A stretch of DNA of 64,000 bases from NCBI GenBank assembly GCA_963665075.1, contig OY762063.1, positions 930,001 through 994,000 on the forward strand. The letters are read 5' to 3'. Source of the DNA: JAPULR01 sp963665075. GTDB taxonomy: Bacteria; Chloroflexota; Dehalococcoidia; Lucifugimonadales; GCA-2712585. This document shows positions 41,454 to 49,499 of this stretch, piece after piece. The translations under genes and the position numbers were made by a program. The notes beneath the pieces are model-generated. The model did not search any database. It had not been told where the DNA came from and saw only the letters and a program-made list of their open reading frames with translations. Within the stretch, counting starts at the first letter, position 1; each line of letters begins with the position of its first letter.

Positions 41454-42707
41454 ATGCCCACCGAAAGTTCCAACTCCAGGTCCAGACGCCAAAAGAACCT
41501 GCGGCGGCAGATACCGGAGTCCCTGCTGGCCCGCCTCTGGAAGGAGCGCGCGACCCGCCAGCATAACCTCCGTACCACCGAAGGACGGCGCGTAAAGATC
41601 CTATACCCCGGCCGGAGAGGCGTGGAGGCAGGCCCCGACTTCCGGGACGCCCTCATCTACCGGGAGGGAACGGGCCTGGAACGGGGCGACGTGGAACTCC
41701 ACCTCACGCCCAAGGACTGGAATCGCCACGGCCACGCCTCCGACCACCGCTACAACGGCGTGGTTCTCCACGGCGTCCTCGCCCCTCCCGACGCTCCCCA
41801 ACCCCTGCCCAACGGCGGCGCCGCCCCCGCCGTAGGTCTCCAAGACCTGCTCCAACCCTACAGCAACTTCGACTACAAGGGGAAAAAAGACCAACGCAAC
41901 CTTCTCTGGGCCCACCTGAACTCCCGCGGATACCCCAAGCCCGCCACCAGGCAGGAAGCTTTTCTTATTCTGGAACGGGCGGGCAGGGCGCGCTTCCTTC
42001 AAAAGGCCGCCGCGTTCCTCTCCCTGATGGAAAAGATAAACCCGCAGGAAGCCCTGTACCAGTCCCTCATGGAATCCCTGGGCTACAGCGAGAACCGGGC
42101 CGGATTCCTCGAACTGGCCCAGCGCGTCCCATACCAAACCCTGATGAAGGCCGCCTCCGCCGTCCCCCAAAAAGACCACCTCGCTCACATACAAGAAATC
42201 CTGCTTCAAACGGCAGGCTTCGGCAAAGGGCAAAAAAACTCCGTCATGGACCGTCGGCAATGGCGTCTCTTCAGGATTCGTCCCGCCAACCATCCCCGCC
42301 GACGCATAGCCGGCGCCGCCGTCCTCCTTCACCGCACGGCCACCCCCGGCCTGCTGGCGTCCGCCGTCCAATGGGTGCGAGACGGCTCCTTCAAACCCCT
42401 GCTGCAAAACCTCGCCGTCGCAGACCCCACCGGCGGCCCGGCCCTCATAGGCCGCTCTCGCGCCCTGGACATGGCCGTCAACGTTTTTCTTCCCCTTGTC
42501 CACGCCCACGCCGGTCAAGCGCGAGGCGCGGCGCTGGCAGACCACGCCCTTCGCCTCTTCGCGTCGGCGCCCAAGCTCCAATCCAACCGCATAACTCGCG
42601 AAATGGAAGAAACCCTCTTCCCCAAACCCTGGCGTCCGTTGGGAAACGCCGCCGTCCGCCAGCAGGGGTTGATTCACCTTTACCGCCTCATACAGGGAGA
42701 AGGCTGA
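41454..42707 (+). CDS. DUF2851 family protein
   Basis: 417 residues matching the layout of DUF2851: an N-terminal ILYPGRRGVEAGPDFRDALI (GPDF hallmark), GDVELHLTPKDWNRHGHASDHRYNGVVLHGV, and C-terminal GRSRALDMAVNVFLPLVHAHA and RQQGLIHLYRL. GDVELH plus D...H recalls a nuclease-like fold, but no activity has been shown. ATG follows a -10 box so closely that the mRNA should be leaderless. Confidence 0.82.
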   Translation: MPTESSNSRSRRQKNLRRQIPESLLARLWKERATRQHNLRTTEGRRVKILYPGRRGVEAGPDFRDALIYREGTGLERGDVELHLTPKDWNRHGHASDHRYNGVVLHGVLAPPDAPQPLPNGGAAPAVGLQDLLQPYSNFDYKGKKDQRNLLWAHLNSRGYPKPATRQEAFLILERAGRARFLQKAAAFLSLMEKINPQEALYQSLMESLGYSENRAGFLELAQRVPYQTLMKAASAVPQKDHLAHIQEILLQTAGFGKGQKNSVMDRRQWRLFRIRPANHPRRRIAGAAVLLHRTATPGLLASAVQWVRDGSFKPLLQNLAVADPTGGPALIGRSRALDMAVNVFLPLVHAHAGQARGAALADHALRLFASAPKLQSNRITREMEETLFPKPWRPLGNAAVRQQGLIHLYRLIQGEG

Positions 42708-42732
42708 TTCCCTTTGTGATACCATATGCGCC

Positions 42733-43689
42733 ATGAACGGCAAGCCTGCCCATAAGACGCCCGGCAACCGGACGCGGGACGACGAAATCAGAGGGGTAAA
42801 ACTTCTCGAAGACGAGATGGTCGTCGGACTCCTCGACGGCGCCTCCGGCCTGGCGGAAGCCCCCACCCGCCGCGGATCCCTGCTGGCCCTCACCGAGAAG
42901 CGCGTCATCGCCTTCCTGGACGCCGAAGACCGGCGGGAGACCCACGCGGCCGCCATGGACAAAGTCCAGGGGGTTACCGTACGCGCCCACCGGCGGCCCC
43001 TCAAGCCCCTCCTGCAGGGCGTCGTACTCATCCTCGCCGGCATCCTGGTCTATCTCGTCGTGGGCACCTTCAGCACCGGCATACCCGTCAACGCCGGCAT
43101 CACCATCGGCGCCCTCCTCGGCGGCGCCGTCGCCCTTCTGGGCCTCCTCTACGTCGTCAAGTTCCTGTTCTGGGACCAGGGCGGCGAGCTCGTCTTCCAG
43201 ACCGGAGGAATGGAGCTTGCCTTCCTCTACAATTCCCAGAAAGCGTCCGTGGCGGTCCAGCAGCTATTGAGCCGGTTCTTCCAGATGCAAACCGGGCTGG
43301 AACCGGAACCTCTCTACCCCCACGCCGACGCTCCCGACTGGCCGCATCTGCTGAGGATGCCTCCCCCGCCCGCGCCGCCAGTCCCGAAGGAAGCACCCGT
43401 TCCGCCCGAACCGGAGACTCCCCGCAGGAGAGATCGGCGCACCTGGAGAAGACGCGTCCGACCCTGGACGCCCGCCCTGCGATTGCCGCGCCGCGAGCCT
43501 GAGAGAAGCCGCCGAGGGCGCGTGAGAATCCTGCGTATGCGCCAAAGGCCCCCCGGCGCGCTGGCGCCCAAGCCGCGAAACACCCGCGTCCAAATCCGAG
43601 AAAAACGCCAGCTTCCGCGCCTACGCCGACACCCTCTGCCCACCCCCGGCCGCAACCCTTACCGCACCCGCCGTCGTCGCGCCAGGTAA
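42733..43689 (+). CDS. Hypothetical membrane protein with Arg/Pro-rich tail
   Basis: 318 residues, not recognised. Residues about 20-90 look like a PH-like strand-rich domain (RGSLLALTEKRVIAFLDAEDR), followed by two membrane helices (about 95-118 and 125-150) and another strand region LVFQTGGMELAFLYNSQKASVAVQQLLSRFFQ. From about 215 the sequence is a Pro-rich linker and then almost only Arg and Pro, unlike the rest. The tail may be out of frame because of an indel, although the other frames show no clear domain either. TACCAT seven bases before the ATG suggests a leaderless message. Confidence 0.55.
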   Translation: MNGKPAHKTPGNRTRDDEIRGVKLLEDEMVVGLLDGASGLAEAPTRRGSLLALTEKRVIAFLDAEDRRETHAAAMDKVQGVTVRAHRRPLKPLLQGVVLILAGILVYLVVGTFSTGIPVNAGITIGALLGGAVALLGLLYVVKFLFWDQGGELVFQTGGMELAFLYNSQKASVAVQQLLSRFFQMQTGLEPEPLYPHADAPDWPHLLRMPPPPAPPVPKEAPVPPEPETPRRRDRRTWRRRVRPWTPALRLPRREPERSRRGRVRILRMRQRPPGALAPKPRNTRVQIREKRQLPRLRRHPLPTPGRNPYRTRRRRAR

Positions 43690-43754
43690 ACGAACGTACA
43701 ATGCGCCTTTCAACGCGTCCGGCGACCTGCGCGCAACCGCTCTCCTCTCTTATT

Positions 43755-43905
43755 CCTTCCCTGTGATGGAGACCTTTGCGTAAGTGCCGAACGGGTTCAG
43801 ATAGTGGTGTTCGTCTGCCCCAGCCATAGCTAAGTCACGCAATTCTGGATTCCGGCTTTCGCCGGAATGACGGTTATGCAAAGGCCTCCTAGATGAGGGA
43901 AGGTT
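43755..43905 (+). repeat. R3 hairpin split by a 122-bp element with terminal inverted repeats
   Basis: GGAGACCTTTGCGTAA (43768-43783) and TTATGCAAAGGCCTCC (43874-43889) are inverted repeats matching at 14 of 16 positions. Outside them are the two arms of an R3 hairpin (CCTTCCC / GGGAAGG), so the element sits at the hairpin tip. Inside is an inverted R1 (43847-43872, ATTCCGGCTTTCGCCGGAAT), the only clear reversed copy in the window. A decayed R1 follows at 43913-43930. Confidence 0.7.
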
Positions 43906-43945
43906 AGAGCCTGCTCTCGCGAAAGCGGGGGATGGGGGTATCTCA

Positions 43946-44971
43946 CTACCCCAGTCCGAGGGAAGGATCAACCTCCAGGCCAAAATCGCCCTCCGCGCCC
44001 CGGCCCAGCAGGTAATAGGCACAGGCCGCCACCATCGCGCCGTTGTCCGTGCACAGAATCGGCGCCGGAATCATCACCGGCAGTTCCGCCTTCGCCCGTA
44101 TTTTCTCCCGCAGCAGACTGTTCGCCGTCACCCCGCCGCCCAGAATCACCCCCCTGGCGCCGTAATCCGACGCGGCCCGCAGCGTCTTCGTCGTCAGCAC
44201 GTCCACCACCGAATCTTGAAACGCCGCCGCCAGCTCCACCACCAACCCCTCGGCTTCTTCCTCCTCCAGATCCCCCGGCGGATAGACTCCCGCCGCCTGG
44301 GCCCGGTGGAGCAGCGCCGTCTTCAACCCGCTGAAGCTGAAGTCCAACGTCCCCCGAATCCACGCCCGCGGCAGTTTTTCTCCTCCTGACGCACCTTCTG
44401 AAATCCGCTGAATCTCCGGCCCGCCGGGGAACCCCAGTCCCAACACGCGCGCCGCCTTGTCGAAAGCCTCTCCCGCCGCGTCGTCCCGCGTTCGACCCAG
44501 CAACCGGTACTGCCCGTGCCCCGACATCAACACCATGTCCGTGTGGCCGCCGGAAGCAATCAGACACAGCAGGGGGAATCCCAATTCTTCGTGGGGCGGC
44601 TCCTCCTCAAGCCAGGCGGCGTAGACGTGCCCCTCCAGGTGGTTGACTCCCACCAACGGCACGTCCAGGGCCAGCGCCAGGGCCTTCCCCGCGTTCACCC
44701 CCACCACCAGCGCCCCCGCCAGCCCCGGCCCGTGGGTAACGGACACCGAGTCCACCTCCTCCCAGCCCACGCCCGCGTCATCCAGTGCCTGCTCGACAAT
44801 CGGGCCGATGGTCGTCACGTGCTGGCGCGACGCCAGCTCCGGCACCACGCCCCCATAGGGTCGATGTATCGCCACCTGCGACGATATGACGTTCGACAGC
44901 AGCTTTTGCCCGTCCTCCACCACCGCCACCGCCGTTTCGTCGCAGGACGTTTCTATTCCCAGAATCTTCAC
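43946..44971 (-). CDS. tsaD: tRNA N6-adenosine threonylcarbamoyltransferase TsaD
   Basis: 341 residues. It transfers threonylcarbamoyl to A37 of ANN-decoding tRNAs with TsaB and TsaE (not in the window). Seen: KILGIETSCDETAVAVV, NVISSQVAIHRPYGGVVPELASRQH with the metal-binding region, GVNHLEGHVYAAWL (the HxxxH metal pair), LIASGGHTDMVL, and APILCTDNGAMVAACAYYLL (last Asp ligand). Length is normal. The GTG at 44971 is the only fitting start and lies 6 bases after a TATACT box, so the mRNA is probably leaderless. Confidence 0.97.
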   Translation of the reverse strand: MKILGIETSCDETAVAVVEDGQKLLSNVISSQVAIHRPYGGVVPELASRQHVTTIGPIVEQALDDAGVGWEEVDSVSVTHGPGLAGALVVGVNAGKALALALDVPLVGVNHLEGHVYAAWLEEEPPHEELGFPLLCLIASGGHTDMVLMSGHGQYRLLGRTRDDAAGEAFDKAARVLGLGFPGGPEIQRISEGASGGEKLPRAWIRGTLDFSFSGLKTALLHRAQAAGVYPPGDLEEEEAEGLVVELAAAFQDSVVDVLTTKTLRAASDYGARGVILGGGVTANSLLREKIRAKAELPVMIPAPILCTDNGAMVAACAYYLLGRGAEGDFGLEVDPSLGLG

Positions 44972-44977
44972 CCCAAC

Positions 44978-44983
44978 AGTATA
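44978..44983 (-). promoter_or_regulatory. -10 box of tsaD
   Basis: TATACT, 6 bases before the GTG start codon. No ribosome-binding site fits between them. Confidence 0.5.
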
Positions 44984-44997
44984 CCACCCGCCCCCAT

Positions 44998-45232
44998 CTC
45001 TTGTTCCCGCGCAGGCGGGAACCCATCCCTTCTTATCCCTTTCCCCTTGACGGTGACCTTTGCACAACCCTCCCAGGGACGTCAATTAGCCTCTTCCCCC
45101 TTGATGGGGGAAGATTGAGATGGGGGTGATTCGGGTGGGGTGGATGAGGCATTCGTCAGTTACGCAAAGCTCTCCTTTACGGGGGAAGGTTAGAGCCTGC
45201 CTCGTACTTGGTACGGGGATGGGGGTGATTCT
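44998..45232 (+). repeat. Repeat cluster with a second TIR element
   Basis: In the 330-base spacer: R1 (GTTCCCGC form), then an outer R3 arm, left inverted repeat GGTGACCTTTGCACAAC (45052-45068), an inner intact R3, right inverted repeat GTTACGCAAAGCTCTCC (45159-45175), and the outer R3's right arm with the CTCGTACTTGGTACGGGG extension and tail. Layout parallels 43755-43905. No gene. Confidence 0.78.
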
Positions 45233-45261
45233 CAGCCTTTACAGCCCGATTCTCCCTCTGC

Positions 45262-45267
45262 TATCAT
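45262..45267 (+). promoter_or_regulatory. -10 box of the CNNM transporter gene
   Basis: TATCAT about 50 bases before the ATG; -35 box not clear. Confidence 0.35.
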
Positions 45268-45316
45268 CACGGCATAGTGGAACCTACGGCTGAACCCTCC
45301 GTTGGGCGTGAATCAG

Positions 45317-46603
45317 ATGCTTGAGGGCAGCGACTACCTGAAACTTGGCCTCCTGGTCCTCTTCCTCGCCGTTTCCGCCTTCTTCTCCGGCTCGGAAACC
45401 GCCTTCCTTGCCCTCCAACGGGTGCGCCTCATGCACCTGGTGAAGTCCGGCGTCCCCCGCGCCCGCCGCGTCTTCCGCATGGCGGAAAACCCGGAACGCT
45501 TCCTCTCCACGGTCCTGTTCGGCAACAACCTGGTCAACACCGCCGCCGCCGCCCTCGGCACGTCCATCGTCATCGCCATCCTCGGCAACGACTCCTTCGC
45601 CATCCTCATCGCCACCGGCGGCGTCACCATCCTTCTCCTCATCTTCGGCGAAATCATCCCCAAGACCTTCGCCGCCCGCCACGCCGAGCGCTTCGCCTTC
45701 GCCGTGTCCATCCCCCTGCGGGTCGTCGAAGTGGTTTTCTTCCCCATAGTCGAGGCCCTACGGATCCTGGCCTCCCTGTTCACCAAGCTCACCGGCGCAA
45801 AAGCCCGCACCTCCCTAGTGACGGAACAGGAGATACGCAGCCTCATCTCCATCGGCAAGGAGGCCGGCGCCGTCGAGTCCACCGAGGCCGAGATGCTGGA
45901 AAAGGTCTTCCACTTCGGCGACAACCCGGTGTCGGAAATCATGACCCCCAGGCCGGAAATCGTCTCCATCGAGCAGCACACCACCCTTCGCCAGTTCCTC
46001 GCCGTCTACGCCCGGCACTACCACACCCGCTTCCCCGTCTTCGTCGATTCCGTGGACAACATTATCGGCATCCTCTCCGTCAAGGACGTGCTCAAGGCCC
46101 AGGGCGAAGACAACCTGAAAATGAAGGACGACGTTACGAACCTGCTCAGGCCCGCCCACTTCGTTCCGGAGACCAAGACAGTGGGCAGCCTCTTCTCCGA
46201 ACTCCAGGCCCAGGGCCAATCGATGGCGATGATTGTGGACGAATTCGGCGGCATCGCCGGTCTCGCCACCCTCAAGCAGCTGCTTTCCGTCATCGTCGGG
46301 CCCGTCGGCGAGGAGGGACAGCCCCCGGAGAATCCCTACGCCTCCGTGGACGAAAACACCTTCCTCCTCGACGCCGGAATGCCCGTCAGCCAGCTGAACA
46401 GCCAGCTGGGACTGGACATCCCCCTGGGCGAATATCAGACCCTGGCCGGCTTTCTGCTGGAGAGGCTGGGCCACGTGCCGGAGGACGGCGAATATCTTAA
46501 CTTCAACGGACTCCGGTTCACCGTCCGGCGCATGGAAGGCGTCAAGATCGAGGAGGTTGAAGTCCTTCGTCTCGCCCCCGTGCAGGAGCGGGACATCCTG
46601 TGA
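45317..46603 (+). CDS. CNNM/CorC (HlyC) family transporter-associated protein
   Basis: 428 residues. Residues about 1-180 are a DUF21 membrane domain (FLAVSAFFSGSETAFLALQRVRL; VLFGNNLVNTAAAALGT; IFGEIIPKTFAARHAERFA), then a CBS pair (about 200-330; VSEIMTPRPEIVSIE; DNIIGILSVKDVL) and a C-terminal CorC_HlyC domain (MPVSQLNSQLGLDIPLGEYQTLAGFLLERLGHVPEDGE). Relatives export or import Mg2+ or Co2+. ATG chosen; a TTG and a GTG just upstream are possible. The phosphatase gene overlaps its stop. Confidence 0.9.
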   Translation: MLEGSDYLKLGLLVLFLAVSAFFSGSETAFLALQRVRLMHLVKSGVPRARRVFRMAENPERFLSTVLFGNNLVNTAAAALGTSIVIAILGNDSFAILIATGGVTILLLIFGEIIPKTFAARHAERFAFAVSIPLRVVEVVFFPIVEALRILASLFTKLTGAKARTSLVTEQEIRSLISIGKEAGAVESTEAEMLEKVFHFGDNPVSEIMTPRPEIVSIEQHTTLRQFLAVYARHYHTRFPVFVDSVDNIIGILSVKDVLKAQGEDNLKMKDDVTNLLRPAHFVPETKTVGSLFSELQAQGQSMAMIVDEFGGIAGLATLKQLLSVIVGPVGEEGQPPENPYASVDENTFLLDAGMPVSQLNSQLGLDIPLGEYQTLAGFLLERLGHVPEDGEYLNFNGLRFTVRRMEGVKIEEVEVLRLAPVQERDIL

Positions 46604-47208
46604 GGCTCATCCTCGCCCGCCACGGCGAAACCCCGTGGAACCGCGAAGGCCGCTACCAGGGCCACAGCCAAACCGGGCTGAACTTCCACGGGCGCAGGCA
46701 GGCCGAAAACCTGGCCCGCGCCCTCCGCGCCTTTCCCGTAACCGCCCTCTACGCCAGCCCCCTCCTCCGCGCCATGCAGACGGCGGAGACCGTCGCCAAA
46801 GCCCTGTCCATCCCCATAGTCTCTCTGGACGGACTCATGGAGATGCACCTGGGCGACCTCGACGGACTGACGGGCGACGAAATGCGACGCGACCACCCGG
46901 AAATCCTCGTCCAATGGGACAAGGACCCCTCCATCATCCAGATACCCGGCGGCGAGTCCCTACCTCAAGTTCAGGCCCGGATGCTCGCGTCCGTAGACCG
47001 GATCCGAAACGACAACCCCGATGGCCTCGTCGTCGCCGTTTCCCATGGACTCGCCATCGAAACCGCCGTCCTGCGCGTCCTCGGCCTGCCCCTCTCCCAA
47101 CTGCGGCGCGTCCGGGTTGACCTGGGTTCTCTCACCGTCCTCGAGCACGACGGCCAAAGCTGGCGTCTCCGCTCCTTCAACGAAACCCTGCACCAGCGCG
47201 GCGGCTAG
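46600..47208 (+). CDS. Histidine phosphatase family protein
   Basis: 202 residues of the phosphoglycerate mutase-like group. Catalytic His in LARHGETPWNREGRYQG (RHG at 7-9), second His in VVAVSHGLAIETAV, and the acid in GLMEMHLGDLDGLTG. It could be a phosphatase of the CobC or broad-specificity type; substrate unclear. GTG start overlapping the previous TGA (GTGA), so co-translated with the CNNM gene. tilS follows 6 bases later. Confidence 0.9.
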   Translation: MRLILARHGETPWNREGRYQGHSQTGLNFHGRRQAENLARALRAFPVTALYASPLLRAMQTAETVAKALSIPIVSLDGLMEMHLGDLDGLTGDEMRRDHPEILVQWDKDPSIIQIPGGESLPQVQARMLASVDRIRNDNPDGLVVAVSHGLAIETAVLRVLGLPLSQLRRVRVDLGSLTVLEHDGQSWRLRSFNETLHQRGG

Positions 47209-47214
47209 CAGCCC

Positions 47215-48645
47215 GTGGCGCCCCGCCGCAAACTGGAACTCGTCCTGCTCAGGGCCTTGGAGAAATCCGACCTGCCCCGCGGCGCGACCCTCGTCGTCGC
47301 CTGCTCCGGCGGCCCCGACTCCACCGCCCTCCTCCACGCCCTCCTCGCCATCCAACCGGCAACGCATCTCCAACTCCACGTCGCCCACCTCAATCACGAC
47401 TTTCGAGGCCAGGAAGCGGAGGACGACGCCGAATTCGTAGCCGAAATGGCCGCCAAATTGGGACTTCCCGCAACCATCGACGAGGCCGACCCCATCGCCT
47501 ACCAGCGCGAACGCGGCGTCTCCTCCTTCGAGGAAGCCGCCCGCGAGGTGCGCTACCGCTTCCTCACCAACCTCGCCAACGCCATCGACGCCGACGCCAT
47601 AGCCCTGGGGCACACCGCAGATGACCAGGCCGAGACCATCCTGATGCATATCCTACGCGGCACAGGAATCCCCGGCCTTCGCGGAATGCAGGAACTCACC
47701 CCCTGGCGCGATACCCCTAACGGGCAGCCCGCCCTCCTCTTCCGACCCCTGCTGGAAGCGACGCGGCACGACACCCGCGCCTACTGCCTCGACCTTAACA
47801 TCCCCTTCCGGGAAGACTCCACCAACCGCTCTCTCCGCTTCACCCGCAACCGCATCCGCCTTCAGCTTATCCCCACCCTCAGAGAATACAACCCCCAAGT
47901 CCGCGACGCCCTTATCCGACTAGGCCGCGCCGCTGCCGAAAGCCACCAATTCCTCGCCGACGAACTCAACGCCCACTGGCCCGAAATCTCCTCCAAAGAC
48001 GGTAATCATGTCTATATGAACACCCCAGCCATCAACCAACTCCACCCCTCCCTCCGCGCCCTGGCCCTCCGACGCGCCTACGCCGAAGCGAGCGGCAGCC
48101 CCCGCCGCCTCTCCGAATCCCACGTCAAATCCATGCTCGCCCTCTCCGAAGCTCCCCCAACTAAAACCGTCCACCTCCCCGGCGGCCTAGCCATGCAATC
48201 CACGCCACACCGCCTAATCATCTGCCCCTTGGAACAACAGAAGAACGCCGACGAAGCCACTGACTACGAATATCCCTTGAATATCCTTGGAACCACCCGC
48301 ATCCCGGGCTGGCGCATTTCCATCGAACCCGCCCCTTCCATCCTCGACCCCAAGACCCTCCCTACCACCGACGCCCTGTTCGACGCCGACAAAATCGGAA
48401 AAACCCTCGTCGTCAGGAATAGAAGGCCCGGCGACTACTTCCAACCCCTTGGCATGGCCGGACGCAAGAAGCTGAAGAATCTGCTCATAGACCTGAAAAT
48501 CCCCCGCGAACTACGCCCCTCCACGCCCCTGCTCGTCTCGGAAAAAGGCGTCCTCTGGGTATACCCCTACCGCACTTCTGAAAAAACCAAAATCGACGCG
48601 ACCACCAAGCGGAGTCTTCTCGTCCGGTGGGAAGCCGCCGACTAA
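47215..48645 (+). CDS. tilS: tRNA(Ile)-lysidine synthase
   Basis: 476 residues. It puts lysine on C34 of the tRNA-Ile that reads AUA. Seen: the PP-loop VVACSGGPDSTALLHALL (about 27-44), HLNHDFRGQEAEDDAEFVAEMA, GHTADDQAETILMHILRGTGIPGLRGM, a central TilS domain and the C-terminal domain with KTLVVRNRRPGDYFQPLGMAGRKKLKNLLIDLKIPRELR. GTG start. Its stop overlaps by two bases the stop of the convergent glycosyltransferase gene (CTAA shared). Confidence 0.95.
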   Translation: MAPRRKLELVLLRALEKSDLPRGATLVVACSGGPDSTALLHALLAIQPATHLQLHVAHLNHDFRGQEAEDDAEFVAEMAAKLGLPATIDEADPIAYQRERGVSSFEEAAREVRYRFLTNLANAIDADAIALGHTADDQAETILMHILRGTGIPGLRGMQELTPWRDTPNGQPALLFRPLLEATRHDTRAYCLDLNIPFREDSTNRSLRFTRNRIRLQLIPTLREYNPQVRDALIRLGRAAAESHQFLADELNAHWPEISSKDGNHVYMNTPAINQLHPSLRALALRRAYAEASGSPRRLSESHVKSMLALSEAPPTKTVHLPGGLAMQSTPHRLIICPLEQQKNADEATDYEYPLNILGTTRIPGWRISIEPAPSILDPKTLPTTDALFDADKIGKTLVVRNRRPGDYFQPLGMAGRKKLKNLLIDLKIPRELRPSTPLLVSEKGVLWVYPYRTSEKTKIDATTKRSLLVRWEAAD

Positions 48646-49391
48646 CCCCTGCTGTCCCCCGTCGCCGCGTCCTCCCTCATAGGAGGAATCCCCCCCAACC
48701 GCAGACGCAGCAGCCCCTTCACGTCCTGCCACACCGTCTTCACCACGTTCACCGTGCTGTTCCTGTCCTCCACCCACTCCACCGGCACCTCGCGAATCTT
48801 ATAGCCCCACTTGGAGGCGATAATCAGCATCTCCGTATCGAAGAACCAGTGGTTGTCCTTCACCATCGGCACCAGCGCGCGGGCGGCGCGCCGGCTCAAC
48901 ACCTTGTAGCCGCACTGCGCGTCCCTGAACGGCGCCATGAACATCGCCCGAATCATCAGATTGTATCCCCTGGAAAGAACGCTTCGGAGGAAGGAGCGCT
49001 GCACCTTCGACCCCTTCACGTGGCGGCTGCCGATAGCCACTTCGTAGCCCCTGTCGATGGCCCGCACCAGCCGCGGGAAGTGGACGAGACTGGTGGAGAT
49101 GTCCACGTCCATGTAGCTGACGATGTCCGCCGTGCTCTCCATCCAGGCCGACCGCAACGCCCGCCCGCGACCCCGCTGCGGGATGTACATATACCCCACG
49201 CCGGGGTATCGCTGCACCAGCATCTCGCTCACGGAGCGCGTCCTGTCCGTCGACCCGTTGTCGACAATGACGATGCGCCACGGATTATCCGTCATCTCCT
49301 GTTGCAGGAAATTGTGCAGAATCACAATCCCCCGGGGAAGACGCTCCTCCTCGTTCAGCACCGGAATTACTATATCAACTGACGAAGCCAT
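48642..49391 (-). CDS. Family 2 glycosyltransferase (polyprenyl-phosphate sugar transferase type)
   Basis: 249 residues. GT-A fold: VDIVIPVLNEEERLP, RIVIVDNGSTDRTRSV, GRGRALRSAW, IVSYMDVDIST (DxD metal site), EVAIGSRHVKGSKVQRSFLRSVLSRGYNLMIRAMF and FRDAQCGYKVLSRRA, as in dolichyl/undecaprenyl-phosphate mannosyl or glucosyl transferases. No membrane segment after the catalytic domain. ATG with GAGAG upstream is chosen over longer frames. It ends overlapping tilS on the other strand. Confidence 0.9.
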   Translation of the reverse strand: MASSVDIVIPVLNEEERLPRGIVILHNFLQQEMTDNPWRIVIVDNGSTDRTRSVSEMLVQRYPGVGYMYIPQRGRGRALRSAWMESTADIVSYMDVDISTSLVHFPRLVRAIDRGYEVAIGSRHVKGSKVQRSFLRSVLSRGYNLMIRAMFMAPFRDAQCGYKVLSRRAARALVPMVKDNHWFFDTEMLIIASKWGYKIREVPVEWVEDRNSTVNVVKTVWQDVKGLLRLRLGGIPPMREDAATGDSRG

Positions 49392-49499
49392 ACTCTCACA
49401 TTCTAATACTATACAAAGGTTTTGGCAAAACAAAAGCGTTTCCGCACCCCATTTCCCCCATTCCCCGTCCTTTCCGGAAGACTATCACTTTTTGAGAAT

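Noticed and set aside
44972..45085. N-terminal extension of TsaD
   Set aside because: Encoded by repeat DNA and the promoter; the family start fits the GTG at 44971.
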